NCBI RefSeq assembly: GCF_027214025.1
Contig: NZ_JAPWHB010000005.1
Span: 320,575 to 384,574 of the forward strand
Reading direction: 5' to 3'
Source of the DNA: Parahoeflea alexandrii
Lineage (GTDB): Bacteria > Pseudomonadota > Alphaproteobacteria > Rhizobiales > Rhizobiaceae
Length of the DNA: 64,000 nucleotides
Made by a program: the position numbers and the translations under genes. Positions 63,294-64,000 of the stretch are shown here, one piece after another (position 1 is the first letter of the stretch; every line of letters begins with the position of its first letter). Below the pieces are notes generated by a model that did not search any database, was not told where the DNA came from, and saw only the letters and a list, made by a program, of their open reading frames with translations.

Positions 63294-63417
63294 GGCTGCT
63301 TGCTCCGAAGTGGAAAATTCGGAGCAAGCAGGAAATTTTCGCGAGCGTCAATATCCCTGGACCCGCACCTGTTTGCTGCAGGCACCCTGGTGCGGGTCCG
63401 GGCAGGGTCTGAGAAGC

Positions 63418-64000
63418 CTATTCGACGCCGCCAGGCAGACTGAGGTCTCCCGAAGCGATGTCAAACAGATCCGTCACACAAAGCAGCGGTGCGTGCACGT
63501 CGGCATTGACCTTCAGCGCCGCAGTTACGCCGTCAAACGACGCCCCGGCAACTGCGCCGGGATCCGCCAGCTCGACCGTGATGGCTATTTCCGGACCATC
63601 AAACACCGGATTGAAGCCGGGACTGTCGATGAAAAGGGGTAGCCCCGGCCACGTCGCTGGCAGCTCCGGCGCCTCATTCTCTCCGATGTCGCGAACCGAC
63701 AATGCCCCCGCTCCGCAAGCCGCGTTTGGGGTCAGAACCACCCAATGGCTGTGCCAACCGGCGCCGTCGTTTGCCATGTCGCCGTCGCCGTTCTCGTCAT
63801 AAAGCGGTGTGTCGTCGAAATCCGGATGGCTGGTGGCAGCAAGCGCCAGAATGCCTGTCCCGCCTTCAAAACCCACTTTGGAGGGATCGAGCGAAGTCGG
63901 CCAGACATAGGACCAGACCGGCGCGCCGGCAAGCGCACCGACTGCCGAGGGCTTGTCCGCCCCGGCTGTCCCTGCCGTTGTCATGTGAAACGTAACCGAA
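63418..64000 (-). CDS. Hypothetical protein, 5' part outside the window
   Basis: At least 193 residues; the frame stays open to the window edge, so the in-frame ATG at 63,984 is probably internal. The sequence resembles an extracytoplasmic protein: GAPVWSYVWPTSLDPSKVGF, HPDFDDTPLYDENGDGDMAN (a possible Ca-binding D-x-N-x-D loop), GAGWHSHWVVLTPN, and a closing LCVTDLFDIASGD. Family not recognised. Confidence 0.55.
   Translation of the reverse strand, partial: SVTFHMTTAGTAGADKPSAVGALAGAPVWSYVWPTSLDPSKVGFEGGTGILALAATSHPDFDDTPLYDENGDGDMANDGAGWHSHWVVLTPNAACGAGALSVRDIGENEAPELPATWPGLPLFIDSPGFNPVFDGPEIAITVELADPGAVAGASFDGVTAALKVNADVHAPLLCVTDLFDIASGDLSLPGGVE

Overview
The window looks like a chromosomal segment of an alphaproteobacterium, most likely from the Rhizobiales/Hyphomicrobiales (Rhizobiaceae or Phyllobacteriaceae type). 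The evidence is a Zur/ZnuABC/ZigA cluster, the plant-type glutamate-cysteine ligase, a DUF1127 gene beside a LysR gene, a cobalamin riboswitch with the CCCGCAAGTCAGGAGACCTGCC signature, high GC and dense ATGA overlaps. Assignment below the order level is inference.

Left arm (1-19.3 kb) is mostly metal uptake. After the tail of a saccharopine-dehydrogenase-like gene, a minus-strand operon holds znuC, znuB, zur, two CobW-family (COG0523) GTPases and a small Cys protein. Divergent znuA and a third COG0523 GTPase (zigA) run the other way from a promoter region with a Zur-type palindrome. Next comes a complete SBP5-type ABC importer (binding protein, two permeases, fused double ATPase). A cobalamin riboswitch then leads into a CbiX-ferredoxin fusion and a second SBP5 importer that has no ATPase of its own. 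A fumarylacetoacetate-hydrolase-family gene, an IS3-type remnant and a small membrane protein gene close this arm.

Middle (19,341-45,914) is a genomic island of about 26.6 kb inserted at the 3' end of a tRNA-Gln(CUG) gene. An 18-bp copy of the tRNA 3' end lies at the far left, and a large tyrosine integrase sits next to the intact tRNA. I see no relaxase or conjugation genes. The cargo is mostly defence-like. It includes an HNH nuclease, a HipB-like repressor with a truncated HipA-like partner, and a GHKL ATPase/Z1 NTPase/PD-(D/E)XK/AIPR operon facing a C5 DNA methyltransferase and Vsr; this matches the Mza type. It also includes a split FtsH-like AAA + M41 protease pair with a nuclease-like neighbour, and a four-gene operon of a DUF5131 three-Cys protein, its TcmP partner, a dGTPase and a nucleotidyltransferase-fold protein. 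I do not know this last combination as a described system. Two arrays of degenerate 21-bp repeats flank a small gene near 31-32 kb. A strong promoter with two perfect palindromes precedes a DUF3102-like gene next to the integrase.

Right arm (46-64 kb) returns to housekeeping genes: tRNA-Gln, ppx/gppA, rlmE, an MFS exporter, guaB, a MAPEG protein, an EEP-family nuclease/phosphatase, a LysR regulator, DUF1127, DUF937, gshA, rsmE and a LysE-type exporter. Two oddities sit here: an alpha/beta hydrolase whose nucleophile position is glycine, and a decayed Tat-exported metallo-beta-lactamase-fold gene.
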